Origin: Doryteuthis pealeii
Taxonomy: Eukaryota; Mollusca; Cephalopoda; Myopsida; Loliginidae
DNA length: 64,000 nt
NCBI GenBank assembly: GCA_023376005.1
Contig: CM042151.1
Location: 77,089,512 to 77,153,511, forward strand
Direction of reading: 5' to 3'
The notes under the pieces are model-generated. The model saw only the letters and a program-made list of their open reading frames with translations. It had not been told where the DNA came from and searched no databases. The position numbers and the translations under genes were made by a program. How positions within the stretch are numbered: the first letter of the stretch is position 1; the number at the start of each line of letters is the position of its first letter. Below are positions 24,195 through 34,577 of this stretch, piece by piece.

Positions 24195-25670
24195 CAATAT
24201 TTCTTCTGTTTAACAGGTGGAGGCGCTAAATTTCCAATACAGTTTTCGACCAAAATAATATGGGGGAATGATACTAAAATAAAGTAGTTATTAAAAAAAT
24301 ATTTTTTAGAATCTAATAATATGACATTTTAAACTTGAAATTTTCCTGCTCACATTTTAAATGAATTTTATATATCAATTTTTCATAGCAGAAATACTTA
24401 ATTAAAGTTCTGAAATGAAATAACGGATGCATTATAAAATTCATTAATTGATAAATCAATACTGAAAATTTCATTAAAATCAGATAATTCCCTGGTCTTT
24501 GTTAATTATTTTGCAATCGCGAAGGTTACAATTAATTTTGTAAACAAGCCATTTTCAAACAGTGTCTCAGGCCGATGCAATCAAAATTGACCGAAAAAAT
24601 TGTTTTAAATGTATTAAAAATAAATTACACGTGTAATATCATTTTTTTTTTATTGATGCTCATTATATAACTACTTTTTGACGTGGATAAAAATTTGACT
24701 TAAATAATCATTTTAATTAATTTTAATTCGTTTTTGAAATTCATAGCAGCCGAATTTTGGGGTATACAACCGTTTCTTCGAAATTTTACAAAATGATTTA
24801 AATTTTTTTTTTTTTTTTAACGTGGGAATAGAAAAAACAAAAAAATTAAGGGAGATATCATATCATGATAGAAAATAAGTACGGAAAATCAGAAAATAAA
24901 TTTAAAATTTAAATTTAAAAAGATAATTTTTGGAGAAATTTTTTTTTTACTCTTTTTGATAATTATTTAATTATCTATTATCTAATAAAATGCATATAAT
25001 TATATATCAATATTTGTTCTGTTTAAAAGGGGGGGTCTAATTTTTCAATAGAGTTTTTTCTAAAAAAATATAAGATGATAATAAACTAAATTAGTTATTA
25101 AATATGTTTTTAGAATATAAAAATATGAAATTTGAAACTTAGAATTAGATGCTTCGTATTTTAAATGAATTTCATACATCAATTTACCATAGCAGAAATA
25201 CTAATTAAATCAGAAAGTTTTGAAATAGAATAAAATTCATTTATTGATAAATCAACACTGAAAATTTCATTAAAATCGGATACTTCCTTGATTTTAGGTA
25301 ATTCATCTTTAAATGGGGGGGTAATTTATTTTATAAAATACAGATTTTACGTAATCTTTGGCGGTCATACTTAAGATATATTTGAGCAAAATTGCCTGAA
25401 AAAATTGTTTAAAATGTATTAAAAATAAACTAAATGTACAATATGATTTCCCTTATTTTACTGATGCTCATTATGTTACAACTTTTAGACTAAGACAAAA
25501 ATTTGACCTTAAATAGTTGATTTAATTAATTTTAATTCGTTTTCAAATGAATAGCAGACGACATTTTGGCAGACCCTACACTTTTTCCTAATCCCAATTA
25601 TCTTGCGAAAGTTTAATGGGTCACCGAACAGGTCACATTTTGTCTAGTGTATATATATATATTTTTTTTT
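24000..25670 (-). repeat. Two inverted copies of AT-rich family E
   Basis: 24010-24780 and 24840-25600 each match 17430-18370 in inverse orientation. (A)n(TA)n occurs at 24138-24190 and another short TA run at 25650. No coding sequence. Confidence 0.65.
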
Positions 25671-26215
25671 TTTTTTGGAGGATAAGTGCTTAATTGAAGT
25701 CATACCTAATTTTTGAAAATTAATTAGTTAATAATTAATGAATTTAGGCGGGCATATATGTTCAAATGTAAGGCTAAACAGATCGAGAAAATGTCAATCC
25801 CTGAATGTACATTTCGACCTATTAGGTCTCATCAGCAAGGTTATAGACATGGAAGACTGCTCCGTGTGTGACTCGAAACCTCGACTGCCAAGCTGATAGG
25901 CGGAGATTCTAACCACTACACCAGCTTGCCAATCCCAGATTCTTCGTTCGTTTTGAACTTATTTATATTCCACTTTTTATTGACTTGCTACACGACAGTA
26001 TGAGAGTACGTAAATAAACACTGTGTTTATTCGATATGGCTTTTAGCCGACAATTTTTGGAGGATATGTGCTTAATTGAAGTCATACCTGTCAGCTTGGT
26101 AGTCGAGGTTTCGAGTCACACCCGGAGCAGTCTCCTATGTCTATAACCTTGCTGATAAGACCTAATAGGTCGAAATGTACATTCAGGGATAGATTGATAT
26201 ATAGATAGAAAAAAA
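25671..26215. mobile_element. tRNA-derived SINE pair in inverted arrangement
   Basis: On the minus strand at 25930-25785 a tRNA-like head is visible: TGGTGTAGTGGTTAGAATCT (box A) and GGTTTCGAGTC (box B). An inverted second copy without box A lies at 26085-26205. A 40-base direct repeat (AGTGCTTAATTGAAGTCATA type) flanks both. The arrangement could form a long hairpin. Confidence 0.7.
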
Positions 26216-26927
26216 TGTAGATTGTTAAATACATATTTACAATGATTCATTTGTAAAACCTTTTCATGTATACCTACATTCCTGCATGTGTATTTACTTA
26301 TATCTGCTCATTTTTTTCATTTATCTTTATTATATATATTCTGAATTTATATTAAAAAATACAATTTTTGAAAAATAAAATGAAGTATTCGTTGTATAAT
26401 TAAGTCATTTACGAATAATTGGGTAAAAATTTAATTAAAATCGAACAATTTCCTGATGTTTTGTGATAGTTTGAAAATTTAAAAACAATCTTTAAAAAAT
26501 CTTATCTCCCTTCGCGATTTCTTCACATTAAACCTTTTAACACATTTTGAATATTTTATCTGACGTTATTTTTTAATTAAAAGATAGAAATACAAAGTCA
26601 GTAGCAAAAGACTGATTATTACATACATAAATATTTTGAATTGTTTGAAATATTCTTTACATTTCTATCAATGATTTAATTAAATTCTGATGTGATACAA
26701 ACATCTCGACAAAGAACATAAATATTTTCTTTTTAATCTTTTAAAATTGCAGTAACTAATCTTACAATTTAAAAAAATAATCTTAAGGTTCATTTTGAAT
26801 CTATTTGATGGAATTATTTTTCACGATAAAAAAAGTTTTAAAAAGATTTTACCGAATCGGCTATGATTTCGATGAGTGACTTTGTTTGGCTAAACTTGCA
26901 AATCTGTCCGAAAATTAAAACATATTA
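26216..26927. repeat. AT-rich families D and F, paralogue of 10850-11900
   Basis: Colinear with 10855-11265 and then 11690-11840; it lacks the transposon at 11288-11689. No gene. Confidence 0.65.
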
Positions 26928-27085
26928 CAGGGTGACCCAGAAAAAACAGAACCCAATATATTTATCTATTTTTCCCATTAAACTAAGCCTAAAACCCAAC
27001 CCCAACCCTAACCCTCAACCACACTAGCTAAAATAAACAGTTTTATTACAAAATTTGTGGGTTCTGTTTTTTCTGGGTTACCTTG
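26928..27085. mobile_element. Mariner-type MITE, intact copy (158 bp)
   Basis: Termini CAGGGTGACCCAGAAAAAAC and, as the complement of the right end, CAAGGTAACCCAGAAAAAAC form inverted repeats of about 27 bp with two mismatches. TA dinucleotides flank both ends, as expected for Tc1/mariner. The interior contains CCCAACCCCAACCCTAACCC-like DNA. Confidence 0.8.
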
Positions 27086-27089
27086 TATA

Positions 27090-28634
27090 CAGGGTGACCC
27101 AGAAAAAACAGTAGGTACCACCAATTTGACCCTGTGCAATTTACCCCCCCCCCCTCTACATTTAACACAATGAAACTTGCAGAAAAAATAATATTTTGTT
27201 GAAAAGATTTTTTCCATTCGAAAGAAAAAACATTAAACAAACTCCTGATGATTTTTTAAATTTTTTATCAGCTTATGAAAATAATGAAAATTATGATTGA
27301 AAAACAATGTTTTCATTTTTGCACTGTTAAATCAACTGAAATTTAACGTAACTAAAAACAAGTTACGATAAGAGGATTTTTAAAAATTCTATAAAAAATC
27401 AATTAATAATCTGATTTTCCCGAAAATTTCCATAAATATTTACCATTGGATGTAAATACATCTGAAATAGTTTTTTCTAAAATATATTAGGGGAAATATT
27501 TTTTACGAGGTCTATTCCCCCCCCCTATTTTATTTTATGAGATAAAAAAAATGACGCGTCAGAAAAATTTTTTTTCTTTTTTTCTATAAAGATAAGAGTC
27601 TGAATAACTATATCAATGAAATTGTATGAATGTACAAGGTCTAGTTTTTTGAGGAAAAATTAATGAAATCGGAAATAAAAAGTGCAAAAAAATGTCATAA
27701 TATTAATATTTGAAAACTTTTTTTTGCTTTTATAATTGGTATGTACTATATTCTATTAAATTGTCAACAACAAAAAAATTTTTTTTAAGAAATTAATTTT
27801 TACGAGATTTTCAATCTTTTGTGTGATTAAATATTTTTATTTTCTGCGTGAAATAAATTAAATTTTTTTTTTCCTGCGTCAAAAAATCGAATTTTTCACG
27901 GATATTTAAAAATATGAATTTTATAATTCAGGTGCACTAAACATTGGTCCGATACGAGCTCGATTAATATTTTTAAAAGAATTTGTAATTTTTATTGTTG
28001 AATAGTAATGTGTGATCCTTAGAATGTACGGAAGAGCATTGATGACATATTTGTTTTACAAAGAGACGAGACGCTTCTAAGTAACCAAAGTTTGTTCCTG
28101 TTAGGCTGACAGTGTTAGCGTGAAAAAAAATTATTTTATTTAACTTTTTTCAATAATTAAAATAAAAAGTAAGTATAATAGATTATTTTATCAGTTTTTC
28201 TCTTAGAAAAAATATTCAAATTTTCATTCCATAATTTACGGGTTAATCGTAAAAGGGAAATAATTAGTAACTTTTCTGTCTATATTACGGTCTGAAAATT
28301 ACCCTTTCGCATGTAATACGGGCAGGTTTGTTTATTTTTTAAGATAACGATGTAATTTTTACCAATCGGATAATTTGATCTTTGAATTAACTTTTTTCTT
28401 TGTAACAACCCTGTACGATCTTTTTTTTACGAGATTTTTGATAAACAAAGTTCGGAAATATCTATTTCCGTTTTATTCAAGATGGCATAAACGGTCTGGT
28501 GGTACCTAAAAAACAGAATCAAATTATCTATTTCCCATTAAACTAACCCTAATCACTAACCTTACCCCGCCCCCAGTTAAAATTAATAGTTTTATTACAA
28601 AATTTGTGCGTTCTGTTTTTTCTGGGTAACCCTA
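27090..28634. mobile_element. Mariner-type MITE, second copy, split by a hAT-like insertion
   Basis: The left 22 bases (27090-27111) and the right part (28509-28634) match the MITE at 26928-27085. The hAT-like element 27112-28508 lies between them, so the MITE is the older insertion. Confidence 0.8.
27112..28508 (-). mobile_element. Non-autonomous hAT-like transposon, copy 2 (1397 bp)
   Basis: Inverted relative to copy 1 (12276-13822) and homologous along its length. Ends are TAGGTACCACCA on both sides (as inverted repeats), flanked by a perfect 8-bp duplication AAAAACAG (27104-27111 and 28509-28516), which is the sequence of the host MITE. No transposase. Confidence 0.88.
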
Positions 28635-28984
28635 ATTATCCGACCGATTTGTTATCAAATTACGTTTTTTTTTGTTTTTGTTTTTTTTGGTAAAGCAAGA
28701 TAATACTTTATACTTACTTTTTTCCTTTTTCTTTTCTCTTATTTCTTTTCTTTGAAGTAATACAACGTTAAAGAAGACGGAGAAAAAATGTAATATTTTA
28801 AATAGAACTTATCTTTTCTGGTTAAATGAAAAAGTGTCGTTCTCTTGCAATAACTACCAAAAGGTTTCTTAGGAGCGATAAAACAAGGGACATAATTCCG
28901 AAACATTTATTTACTCATCCTTCTTAGACGAAATATATCAAATACATTTCTATTTTCGTCATACAACGTGTGATAGCACGTGCG
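28635..28984. repeat. AT-rich family F, paralogue of 12000-12275
   Basis: Shares CTTACTTTTTTCCTTTTTCT, AAACAAGGGACATAATTCCG and TCAAATACATTTCTAT with 12000-12275 plus 13835-13870, without the hAT-like insert. No gene. Confidence 0.7.
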
Positions 28985-29096
28985 ATACCCTGTCCTCGTC
29001 AGCTGTCGACTAGGAGTGATAACACAGTTTCGGTAGCTACGACAGGACTGCCACTTCCTAGCGCTACCAAGCAGCTTTCGCCACCGGACAGGGTAT
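28985..29096. mobile_element. Short palindromic-ended element (MITE-like, 112 bp)
   Basis: Perfect 11-bp inverted ends ATACCCTGTCC / GGACAGGGTAT, GC-richer inside than outside. No second copy in the window, so element status rests on the ends and composition only. Confidence 0.5.
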
Positions 29097-29679
29097 TAAA
29101 AAAAATTGTGTATATGTATTAAACAGAGAATAGATTATATCATCCGTTCATTGGAGATGTTTCTTTATCAGTGCAGTTTGTTATTTGAAAACGCGTTTGT
29201 TTTTGGCCGTTGAGTTGATTACGCGATTGCAGATGTTACGTAGCAAACACGGGAATGATGATTCCGCGCGCGTATCATTCGTGCTGTAAACTTCTAAATC
29301 TAGACCAGATCCAACTAGATGCATTTTGCACCGTAGATTGAAGACGATGTGAGGCGATTTTCAGACAGCGGCCAGTGATTCCTATTTTTGATAGAAACGA
29401 AATGACTGAGTGTCCTAGAAAAATAGAATATTTTAAAACGTCAATAAAAAATGGAAAATTAACTTTTTAATGTTTTCTTTTACGTTTAATATAAAGAACA
29501 ATTCCAAGTTTATGTGTTGTAAAAAAGAAAAAAACAAATTTCTCTTACATAAAACCTAAATTTTTGCATTTAAAAGTAAATTCCCGTAAATTTCTGCAAA
29601 TTCTTAACCTTTGTTGACAAAGTTATCCCATCTTGACGTGTATTTATTTATTTTATATTTTATAAATTTTTAAAAATCC
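29097..29679. other. Unassigned DNA with a CpG-containing block
   Basis: 29200-29400 holds several CpG-rich words (CCGCGCGCG, ACGCGATTG, AAACGCGTTTG), unusual for this window. No open frame or family match is evident. Confidence 0.4.
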
Positions 29680-30180
29680 CTGAAAAAAAAAATAAACAAG
29701 TAGATAATAGGAACTTTTAATATAAAATTCTTTAGAAAATAATCTAACAATTTAGGGGGAAAAAAAAAGAAAAAAAAGATACATATTTTTTAAAAAAAAA
29801 GAAAAAAAAGATACATATTTTTTAAGATTTTTTAAGATTTAAGTTTCAATGTTTAAGATGCCCTATTATTTTTTAAGATTTTTTAAGATTTAAGTTTCAA
29901 TGTTTAAGATGCCCTATTACCAAAACCGAATTAGTTCCGATTTTATATTTATAAATTTTTTCCGATTTTATATTTATAAATTTTTAAAAATCCCTGAAAA
30001 AAAAAATAAACAAGTAGACAATAGGAACTTTTAATATAAAATTCTTTAGAAAATAATCTAACAATTTAGGGGAAGAAAAAAAAAGAAAAAAAAGATACAT
30101 ATTTTTTCTTATTTACGAGATTTAAGTTTCAATGTTTAAGATGCCCTATTACCAAAACCGAATTAGTTCCGATTTAGTTT
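29680..30180. repeat. Tandem duplication of an AT-rich segment
   Basis: 29690-29925 and 29998-30165 are near-identical (AAACAAGTAGATAATAGGAA, ATCTAACAATTTAGGGG, TTTCAATGTTTAAGATGCCC). Shorter sub-repeats of GATACATATTTTTTAA and TTTTTTAAGATTT lie inside the first copy. Non-coding. Confidence 0.85.
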
Positions 30181-30990
30181 TTTTTATACATATATTTCGT
30201 CGTTAAATTATCTTTCCAAAAATGTAAAAATTATTTATATAAAAAAGAAAAAACAAAAGATCTTTGTACGGGTGATCAATGCGCGAAACAAAAACTAACG
30301 AAAAAAAATATTAGCCTTTTCAATTTAGTAAACATTTATTTACAATAAAAGTTCGTCTTTTATTACTTCATATACCGAAAGTTTTATTAAAATTGGATAG
30401 TTAGTTTATTTTATATGATTTTTAAAAGAATTTCCTGTGATCACCCTTTTTTAGAGCCAGCGATAAATTGAACATCCCTATTACTATATGATCTAAATGA
30501 AATAGAATAAAAGAATAAACATTTTAAAAACTTCGATAACTAAGAAAATAAAAATTCTAAAAAAGTTTAATAGACAGTGTTTTTAAAGAAAGTTTCATAT
30601 TCATTTTACGAAATTAAATAATAAACAAGAAAATGAATGTCGCAATTATCTATAAGGCGAAAGTTATCAAATAAATTTCTTGAACAGTCGCCTATAATCA
30701 CACAAATAAAAAAGAATTAAATTAGATCTTTTTATAAGAAATAGAATGAGTGAGCGTCACTACTAAGATGCTAAACTTCTGCATGGCCTTGGAGTGAAGT
30801 CAATAAAAATTGTTCAATTGAATCAGAGAAAAAACTTGTTTGCATCAATTCTAAGAAAAATATTGTTTTTTAAAATTATGAAAAAAGAAAACACGCTATG
30901 AAAAAAGAAAACACGCTATGAAAAAAGAAAACACTCTAAAATATTTTTTTTTTTTTTTTAGTTTTAGGAAAATAACTTTTGAATTTTCAA
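30181..30990. repeat. AT-rich spacer, F/D-like, with a 20-bp triplet repeat
   Basis: 30640-30985 is paralogous to 13835-14150. GAAAAAAGAAAACACGCTAT is repeated three times at 30880-30935. No gene. Confidence 0.65.
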
Positions 30991-33350
30991 TAGGTACCTC
31001 CAGAATCGGGTCAGGTGATTAGTTTAAGCCATATTGAATAAACGGAAATAAATATTTTTTAACTTTGTTTTTTAAAAATCTCGCAAAAAAAAGTAACAAT
31101 CATACAGAGATGTTACAAAGAAAAACAGTTAATTCAAAGATCAAATTATCCGATTGGGAAAAATTAATCACCGTTAATAAAAATTTTTTTTTAAAATGTA
31201 GTGAGAGAATAGATTTACCTCGTGCAAAACGGGCACGGACTTGCTTTGCGTGCAAGTCCACCGGAACTGAACGGTAAAAGAGGAGTGGGTGTAGAAAGGC
31301 ATGCAACGTCAAAAAGTTAGAGAGGAAAAGGAGAAGAGACATTGTGTGTAGAAGTTAGAAATAAAACGTCTGCTTCTCTGAGAGGGAGGGGCGAACGTGG
31401 ATTCAGTCGATAAACTGCAACGAGCAAAGAGTGTTAGAGACAAAAATAAATAAAATAGCCCATTTCATACACAACACAGTGATTTTTATGTCGAAATTGG
31501 GACTGAAAAATTACATATTATCTCTTTTGACACCTGTAGATTTAAATGTATGGGTGGCTATATTCGACATAATTGTGTTTTTGTGCATATTTAATAAGCA
31601 ATTATTGGTTTCCAACGATTTTTGAAGGATTTTCTTTTTGTCATAGTTTCCGATTAACTCCGGAATATTTTTTTACTTGAACTAATAGTGTAACTGAAGC
31701 AAAGAAAAGACAATAAGTTTTACAAATATTGTCAGTTTTGCTCTTCCGTATATTATAAGAATCAAACATTACTATTCAAAAATAAAAATTACAAATTCTT
31801 TTTAAAATATTAATATATCATGGATCGGACAAATTTTTAGTTCACACGAATTCTAAAATTCATATATTTAAATTATTGAGAAATTCGATTTGTACAGACA
31901 AAAATGATTTTTAAACATTAAAAAACAAAATTATTTAAGCACACAAAAGATTTTAAATCTCTGAAAAATTAATTTAAAAAATTTTTTCTTGACAATTTAA
32001 TAGAATATTGTACATACCAATTAAAAAAGCAAAAAAAAAAAGGTTTCAAATATATAAGAATTTAACATTGAATTGACGCAGAGAGAAACATGAGCATCAA
32101 GTCAAAGGAACAAGCTATACGACGATAAATGATACTACAACAGTTCATTATAAGTAAGTGTACACATTAACAAGTGGGATACAGTAGACAATGTTCATAG
32201 AAGTGTTTATAGTTTAGGTCAGACAAGCGACCGGAGGGAGGTTTGGTTTTTGTATTCACAGCACCGTAAAAGGTTTAGCCATAGTTAGTTATGTAGTAAT
32301 AGTTTAGTTTGGTTAGTTTTGCAAGAGTAATCCTGCGACAGTCTTTGTGGACTGCAAGTATCAATGGGGGAAGCTTGTTCGAACTTGTATCAATATCGTA
32401 GGCTCCTCTAATTGATCCTGGGCGGAATGAAGGTAGTTATTATCAACATTCAAGGGTTAATGACATTAATCTCTAATGTCTGAAGTTCCGAGGGAATGGA
32501 CGATAATCCTTCAAGGGTTAATATTCTGTTTGTTGTCCTAAAACTTGTAGAAAAGAGAGTGCAAGAGCACTTACCTTAATATCCGCTAGGAGCAAGCAGT
32601 GTACAGCCAGCAGTTGTCCCCTAAGGGGATGGAGTATGAAAAGGGAAGAATCAGCCACATTGAGCCCTTTTATAAAGAACATCACATGACCATAAAGGGG
32701 GCCAGGCATCGCTGCTGGTGTTTATCGGTGAAACCCAACGTTTGTCCCTTAAGGGCTGCTACTGGTGAAGCCAGAAGTGAGTCACATATTGAATTTCAAT
32801 AGATAATAATATGACATTTTTTTGCACTTTTTATTTCAGAATTCATTATTTTTTCCTACAAAAACTATTGCCTTGAGTATTATCCAATTTTTTTGTAATA
32901 GTTATTCAGAATCTTATCGTTATAAAAAAAAGTAAAAATGGTTTTTTGACGGTTCACCTTTTAAATATTTCAGAAAATAAAATGGTGAAGTAGACCTTGT
33001 AAAAAAAAATATTTCCCCTAATACATTTTAGGAAAAAACTATTTCAGACATATTTACATCCAAAGGTTATTAGTTATGTACATTTTAATGAAAACTGGAC
33101 CATTAATTGATTCTTCAGATAATTTTTTAAAATCCTCTTGTAAGTTGTTGTTGTCTACGTTAAATTTCAGTTGATTTAACGGTGCGAAAATGAAAACATT
33201 GTTTTGCAATCATAATTTCCATTATTTCCATACACTGGAAAAGGTTTTAAAAAATCATCAAGAGTTTGTTTAATGTTTCTTCTTTCGAATGGAAAAAAAA
33301 TTATCGAGATAATAATTTTTATGCAAGTTTCATTGTGTTAGATAATGGTT
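30991..33350 (+). mobile_element. hAT-like transposon, copy 3, enlarged by two insertions and right-truncated
   Basis: Starts TAGGTACCTCCAGAATCGGG like copy 1 and follows it to about 31180. An unrelated block of about 290 bases (31185-31475) is inserted, then homology resumes. At about 32055-32805 an LTR-like segment is inserted, and homology resumes again (GACATTTTTTTGCACTTTTT) to about 33345. Its right terminus is replaced by inverted R1 DNA. Right halves recur at 47910-48450 and 60930-61470. Confidence 0.75.
32060..32805 (-). mobile_element. LTR-like segment with a minus-strand TATA box and splice-donor-like site
   Basis: Inserted in hAT-like copy 3. On the minus strand it shows TATAAAAGGGCTC (about 32673-32661) and, about 95 bases downstream, TTAAGGTAAGTGC (near 32570), as in an LTR followed by a leader donor site. 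The end near 32800 carries GAGTCACA. Only its last 130 bases survive at 47777-47910 and 60794-60930, where they are joined to pol. Ends and target duplication were not resolved. Confidence 0.5.
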
Positions 33351-33784
33351 GATAATACCCACCACTTCCTCCATGTGCTACTGTTTCTCCACATTCAGTT
33401 TTGCAATGCTCCCGACCTATGTACTATGTTTACATCAATTTACAATGTGTTTAAATACATATTTGTAATACTCATTTTTTAACCTGATTAACTTTATAAA
33501 TTGGATCCTAACAGGTACTACCAGTATGAGATTAATGGTGATGAAGAAGCAGTCCACATTCGCCAGAGTTACAGAAATATAACCTCACCACTAGATGCTC
33601 TTTCCACTAAAAGAAAGGTTCTGCTAGAAGAAAAATGAGAGCCAAAATAGGCGATTTCCAGCTTGGACCAATAGACAAAGTTGCTATCAAAAAATTTAAT
33701 AAAAAGCAGAAAATTTAGACAGATAAAAGGAAATTTTTATCAACTAAAGAAGAGTAGTTCAAAGACCCAAATGTTTTTCATGCC
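33351..33784. repeat. Inverted R1 fragment and conserved 150-bp block
   Basis: 33490-33600 is the reverse complement of part of R1 (GGATCCTAACAGGTACTACC). 33600-33755 (TTCTGCTAGAAGAAAAATGA, TTTCCAGCTTGGACCAATAG) recurs at 1500-1620, 48700-48860 and 61725-61880. It can be read as a short peptide but always contains a TGA and is treated as repeat. Confidence 0.65.
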
Positions 33785-34577
33785 CTGTCGGCTGGGGTTT
33801 TAGACTATGCCGACTGCACCTCTTTAGATGAGTAACAACCCCTTTCCAATGGAGCAGACTATTGGGTGTGGGTAGTAACACATGATGCTCAAGAAGGGAA
33901 TCCTGGTGAATGAGGTGTCCAGGACATGCAACACTTCACTTAGACCCTTACTTTGGCTAGATAGGCAGTCAGAAAGGCCCCATCCGATCAATTGGCTGGT
34001 CATGTCAAGTCCTAGCACATGCATGATTGACACAACCCCATTGCCCTTGTGGCAAGCACCAACCTTTATTCTCATATATGTGCTAAAAGGCGGTGGTTGA
34101 GGGTCTTCATATCCTGGGAATGATGATAAACTCTATCTGATGGTGAGGTTCCATTTCTGGAGGTATGAGGAATGTGTAGAACCCCTTCATCACTATTTCT
34201 TCCAGGTCCACTCTGACCTGGACTGGTAGTACTTGTTAGGCTTCCATCTATGGGTTAAATAGATAAATGTATATAAAAAAATTGAGTATCCATTAAGAAT
34301 TTATTTAAAATCTTTGTTGGCATTAAATGACCCAGCAAGGTTGATATGCCATATTTAAAGTTAAAAGAACGATTTTAATTTTATCAAGAGATTTACCAAT
34401 TATGCATATTTTACAACATTGATATTATATCTTTTTCATAAATTTAAAATCTTTGTTGGCATTAAATGACCCAGCAAGGTTGATATGCCATATTTAAAGT
34501 TAAAAGAACGATTTTAATTTTATCAAGAGATTTACCAATTATGCATATTTTACAACATTGATATTATATCTTTTTCA
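33785..34577 (+). repeat. Dispersed repeat R1 followed by a private 136-bp tandem duplication
   Basis: R1 spans about 33785-34380. Sequence from AATCTTTGTTGGCATTAAAT to TATTATATCTTTTTCATA is present twice in direct tandem (about 34308-34440 and 34441-34577). Only one copy exists at the matching place in U2 and U3. Confidence 0.85.

Noticed and set aside
26990..27016. Telomere-like CCCAACCCCAACCCTAACCC
   Set aside because: This short degenerate run is internal to a mariner-type MITE and not an interstitial telomere array.
33500..33755. Apparent conserved peptide (YQYEINGDEEAVHIRQ ... FQLGPIDKVAIKKF) present in all units
   Set aside because: The first half is repeat R1 in inverse orientation. 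The second always contains an in-frame TGA and no start, so conservation reflects recent duplication.
33824..34100. Open frames in R1 (MRIKVGACHKGNG ... and the opposite strand), also at 61885-62224 and 14404-14821
   Set aside because: They are dispersed-repeat frames, disrupted differently in each copy, with no recognised domain.
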